Under the pieces are notes generated by a model, which searched no databases, was not told the DNA's origin, and worked only from the letters and a program-made list of their open reading frames with translations. From the NCBI GenBank assembly GCA_965267185.1, contig OZ253937.1, positions 3,658,001 through 3,722,000 of the forward strand: a stretch of 64,000 nt of DNA, in the 5' to 3' direction. Origin of the DNA: G965267185 sp965267185. GTDB taxonomy: Bacteria; Pseudomonadota; Alphaproteobacteria; UBA6615. Shown here piece by piece: positions 61,366 to 64,000 of this stretch; the stretch's first letter is position 1; every line of letters begins with the position of its first letter. The position numbers were made by a program, and so were the translations under genes.

Positions 61366-64000
61366 TTATTCGGCGCCTTGGGGGCTGGTTTCCGCCGTTG
61401 ACTTGGCCCGGCGACCTTCGCGCCAGCCGACGGTGATCGACATCATCGGTGGCACCACAGCAAGGGTCAGAACCGCAGACAGCGCCAAACCGCCAACGAC
61501 CACCGAGCCCAAGCCGCGGTATAGCTCGGAGCCGGCGCCTGGGAATAGGACCAGTGGCAGCATGCCGAAGACCGAGGTGAGCGTCGACATGAAGATCGGC
61601 CGCACCCGGTTCCGCGTCGCCTGCGTTATGGCTTCGTCTGGTGGCAGACCATCGACACGTATGTGCAGCAGGGTCTGGTGCACCAATAAGATCGCGTTGT
61701 TGACGACAATGCCGATTAGAATGATGAAACCGAGCATCGTCAGCATGTCGAGCGGTTGGAAAGTGGATTCGTTGAGCACCGCCAAACCGGCGATCCCACC
61801 GGCGGCAGCAATCGGCACCGACAGGAGGATGATCAACGGATAAATGAAACTCTCGAACAGGATCGCCATCACCAGATAGACGATGACGATGGCGAGCAGG
61901 AGATCGAGTAAAATCTCGTTCCAGGTCTCCGTCAGCTTGTCGGCCGTTCCGCTGATTCTGAAACGAACACCATCAGGCAAGCCCGCCGCTTCCATCGGTT
62001 CGATCACTTGCCCTTCGATAAGCTCAATCGCTTCCTGCAACGGCATCGAATCGGCGGGCGTTACCCGCAAAGTCATCGTGCGCACGCGCTCTGAACGGCG
62101 GATCTCGGTCGGACCGGTGGTTACAACCACGTCGGCCAGACTGTCGACCGGTAAGACACGACCGTCTCGGTTGACGACTGGAAGCGCGCCGACCCCTTGG
62201 GTCGCGACGATATTGTCGACCGGCCCCATCAACATAAGGTCGATCCGCTTACCATCGACTGTTATTTCGGCAATCCGCAACCCGTCGTTGAAGGCATCGA
62301 GCGATTGGCCGAGATCGCGCGCTGACAGTCCATTGTCGGCTAGTGCCACCCGATCGGGCTCGATACGCACTTCCGGCGCGCCCAGGGTCAGGCTCGGCAG
62401 GGGCCGTGTGCGGTGGCCTTCGGTGAACGGCAGCAGCGAACTCATTCTTTGGAACGCCTGTTGCCCCACATCGAAGATTTGGTCGAGATTGGGGCCAAAT
62501 ATATCAACGTCGATGGCGCGGCCGCCGCCAACCGAGCGGCCGAACAACGATGGCTGGAAGACGAAGGCGAATGTCCCCGGCTCTTGGAATGCCGCACCCT
62601 GCATCATGGGGATCAGCTCGCGCACGCGATCGGGGTCGACCGAAGTGCCGCCGATAAACGCGCTCCCGCCAAATGCAACCCGGAAGAACCTTTGGAACTT
62701 CGGTGGCTCACCTGGCGCCGATTCCGGGCCGGTTTCGATGGCCCAGTTCGGGCGCGTGCGTTCGGCTATTTGCTCGGTGAGTTCATTGACCGTGTTTAAA
62801 TTGTAGCCAGCGGGCGGCTGCACGAAGCCGAAGACGAAATTGCGGTTGCCTGTCGGCAGGTAATCCAGCTTGGGCAGGAACTGCCACGTGGTGACGACGG
62901 CAAGAGTGGTAATCAGCGCGACGACACCGAGCGCGTTTAGTTTCGAGCGCACAACCTGGCGCGTAAAGCCGATCCAGAAGTTAACAAAGCCGCGTGCAAA
63001 CCCGTCAATAACCGGGATGCGAAGCATCTTATTCTTGTCGAAGTTGCCCACCAGCAAACGGTTCGAGAGCGCTGGAATCAATGTAATCGACACAAGCAAC
63101 GACAACAGAACAGCGACCGAAATCGCGACCGCGATGTCGCGGAACAGCTGGCCGACCTCCAGTTCCATCAACAGGATCGGAATAAACACCATCACCGTCG
63201 TCAGCGACGAAACGAGCACCGCAGGCCACACTTCGGCAGCGCCGCGATAGGCGGCGTCGGCGCGCGACATGCCTTGCTGGCGATGCCGGTAAATATTTTC
63301 AAGAACAACGATTGCCGCATCGACCACCATGCCCACGGCAAAGGCAATACCCGCCAAGCTGATTACGTTGAGCGAGCGTCCGAGCATCGCCATCGCGACG
63401 AAAGAGCCGATTACCGAGACAGGTATCGCCAGTGAAATCACCAGCGTGGGACGCCATGAGCGCAAGAACAGCAACAGAATGGCCGCGGCGAGAATACCGC
63501 CGATGACGATATTCTGCTGCACCAATCGGATGGCTGAATTGATGTAAAGCGTCTCGTCGAACACGTTTTGCACGCGCAACCCGACATCCTTCATAACGCC
63601 TTTGGATAGTTCCGTGACCGCTTCATGGACCTGGGCCATGGTCTCCAAGACGTTTGCGCCTTGCGCACGCGTCATGTTGAATGCCATCGCCCTTTCTTCG
63701 AATTGGTGGGCAACCGCCCGCGCCTTTTTGTACGACATGTAGACTTCGGCGATATCGCCCACCGTCACGCGGCCGATCCGGCCGTCGCCGAGATCGACCT
63801 CGGAGCGCAGCACGATATTGCGGACTTGCTCCGGGGCGTTGAAGTCACCTTCTGTGCGCACCACGTAGCTGCGTTTGCCCTCGTCGATATCGCCGCCGGA
63901 AATAGAAGCGTTCTCCGCACGTAGTCGGGCCACGACATCGGGTACGGTCAGGCGGAATTGGGCGAGGCGTTCCGCATCGACAACGATGCGCATCTCGCGC
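61366..64000 (-). CDS. RND family efflux permease (5' part missing)
   Basis: At least 875 residues, with the N-terminal part outside the window. It has the central helices with the proton relay (LAGIAFAVGMVVDAAIVVLENIYRHR in parts), a docking/porter region and the C-terminal helices ending in RAKSTAETSPQGAE. AcrB-type HAE1 family. Moves drugs, lipids or small metabolites in exchange for protons. A membrane-fusion partner is presumably upstream of the window edge. Confidence 0.92.
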   Translation of the reverse strand, partial: REMRIVVDAERLAQFRLTVPDVVARLRAENASISGGDIDEGKRSYVVRTEGDFNAPEQVRNIVLRSEVDLGDGRIGRVTVGDIAEVYMSYKKARAVAHQFEERAMAFNMTRAQGANVLETMAQVHEAVTELSKGVMKDVGLRVQNVFDETLYINSAIRLVQQNIVIGGILAAAILLLFLRSWRPTLVISLAIPVSVIGSFVAMAMLGRSLNVISLAGIAFAVGMVVDAAIVVLENIYRHRQQGMSRADAAYRGAAEVWPAVLVSSLTTVMVFIPILLMELEVGQLFRDIAVAISVAVLLSLLVSITLIPALSNRLLVGNFDKNKMLRIPVIDGFARGFVNFWIGFTRQVVRSKLNALGVVALITTLAVVTTWQFLPKLDYLPTGNRNFVFGFVQPPAGYNLNTVNELTEQIAERTRPNWAIETGPESAPGEPPKFQRFFRVAFGGSAFIGGTSVDPDRVRELIPMMQGAAFQEPGTFAFVFQPSLFGRSVGGGRAIDVDIFGPNLDQIFDVGQQAFQRMSSLLPFTEGHRTRPLPSLTLGAPEVRIEPDRVALADNGLSARDLGQSLDAFNDGLRIAEITVDGKRIDLMLMGPVDNIVATQGVGALPVVNRDGRVLPVDSLADVVVTTGPTEIRRSERVRTMTLRVTPADSMPLQEAIELIEGQVIEPMEAAGLPDGVRFRISGTADKLTETWNEILLDLLLAIVIVYLVMAILFESFIYPLIILLSVPIAAAGGIAGLAVLNESTFQPLDMLTMLGFIILIGIVVNNAILLVHQTLLHIRVDGLPPDEAITQATRNRVRPIFMSTLTSVFGMLPLVLFPGAGSELYRGLGSVVVGGLALSAVLTLAVVPPMMSITVGWREGRRAKSTAETSPQGAE

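Noticed and set aside
61883..62806. 307-codon plus-strand frame inside the RND gene
   Set aside because: Antisense shadow with Ser/Arg-rich composition.
1..64000. CRISPR arrays, prophage or integrative elements
   Set aside because: No regularly spaced repeats, integrase, capsid or transfer genes were seen.

Overview
The window looks like chromosomal DNA of a GC-rich alphaproteobacterium, most likely Rhodospirillales-like. The evidence is gene content and order: serC-serA, hisZ-purA followed by rpoH and rluD, a broad set of ABC and TRAP uptake systems, cytoplasmic and membrane chemoreceptors, and a heme-PAS type histidine kinase. No phage, plasmid, CRISPR array or rRNA operon was seen. One tRNA gene (Glu, anticodon CTC) lies at 33252-33327.

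Layout. 1-3660: end of an Ada-like DNA repair gene, two tandem MaoC hydratases and an SLC13-type permease. 3661-8277: serC-serA with a candidate serC leader RNA, a periplasmic FG-GAP protein, and a small exported protein that probably starts at CTG. 8350-8632: a 283-bp inverted-repeat-bounded element. 8644-17236: OmpA-like protein, hisZ-purA, a pseudokinase and its membrane partner, rpoH with a sigma32-like promoter, and rluD. 17237-24728: a sensory block (heme-PAS kinase, MarR regulator, single-domain response regulator, two chemoreceptors). Three of its promoters share a TTAAG-N3-CTTAA dyad. 24853-32138: threonine aldolase, a xylFHG-like sugar ABC operon ending in its LacI regulator, and a second FG-GAP protein. 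32217-33084: split YeeE/YedE sulfur permease. 34042-39480: a very compact eight-gene operon described below. 39551-49333: antiporter, enolase-superfamily enzyme, RidA, an orphan gene with a structured leader, a DctPQM TRAP operon, and a small overlapping gene cluster. 49454-60247: catabolic and accessory enzymes. 60246-64000: CRP-like regulator, a 31-residue membrane peptide, and the start of an RND efflux operon that runs off the window.

The most unusual content is the operon at 34129-39480. It encodes an ICMT-like membrane methyltransferase, a KAS III-like enzyme with an altered catalytic triad, an AurF-like diiron oxygenase, an acyl carrier protein, a class II tRNA-synthetase-like amino acid:carrier protein ligase, a thioester-reductase-like SDR enzyme, a second diiron protein and a second carrier protein. 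Neighbouring genes overlap by 4 to 23 bases or sit 2 bases apart. The promoter lies between two identical TetR-type operators. I read it as an uncharacterised small-molecule pathway that loads an amino acid on a carrier protein, oxidises it and releases it reductively. The product cannot be told from the sequence.

Other regulatory structure: a LacI-type operator ahead of xylF, a CRP-like site ahead of the 31-residue peptide, a hairpin that may mask the ribosome binding site of the orphan gene at 42602, and good intrinsic terminators after both chemoreceptors and the small peptide. Function calls are from reading translated motifs without any database search.
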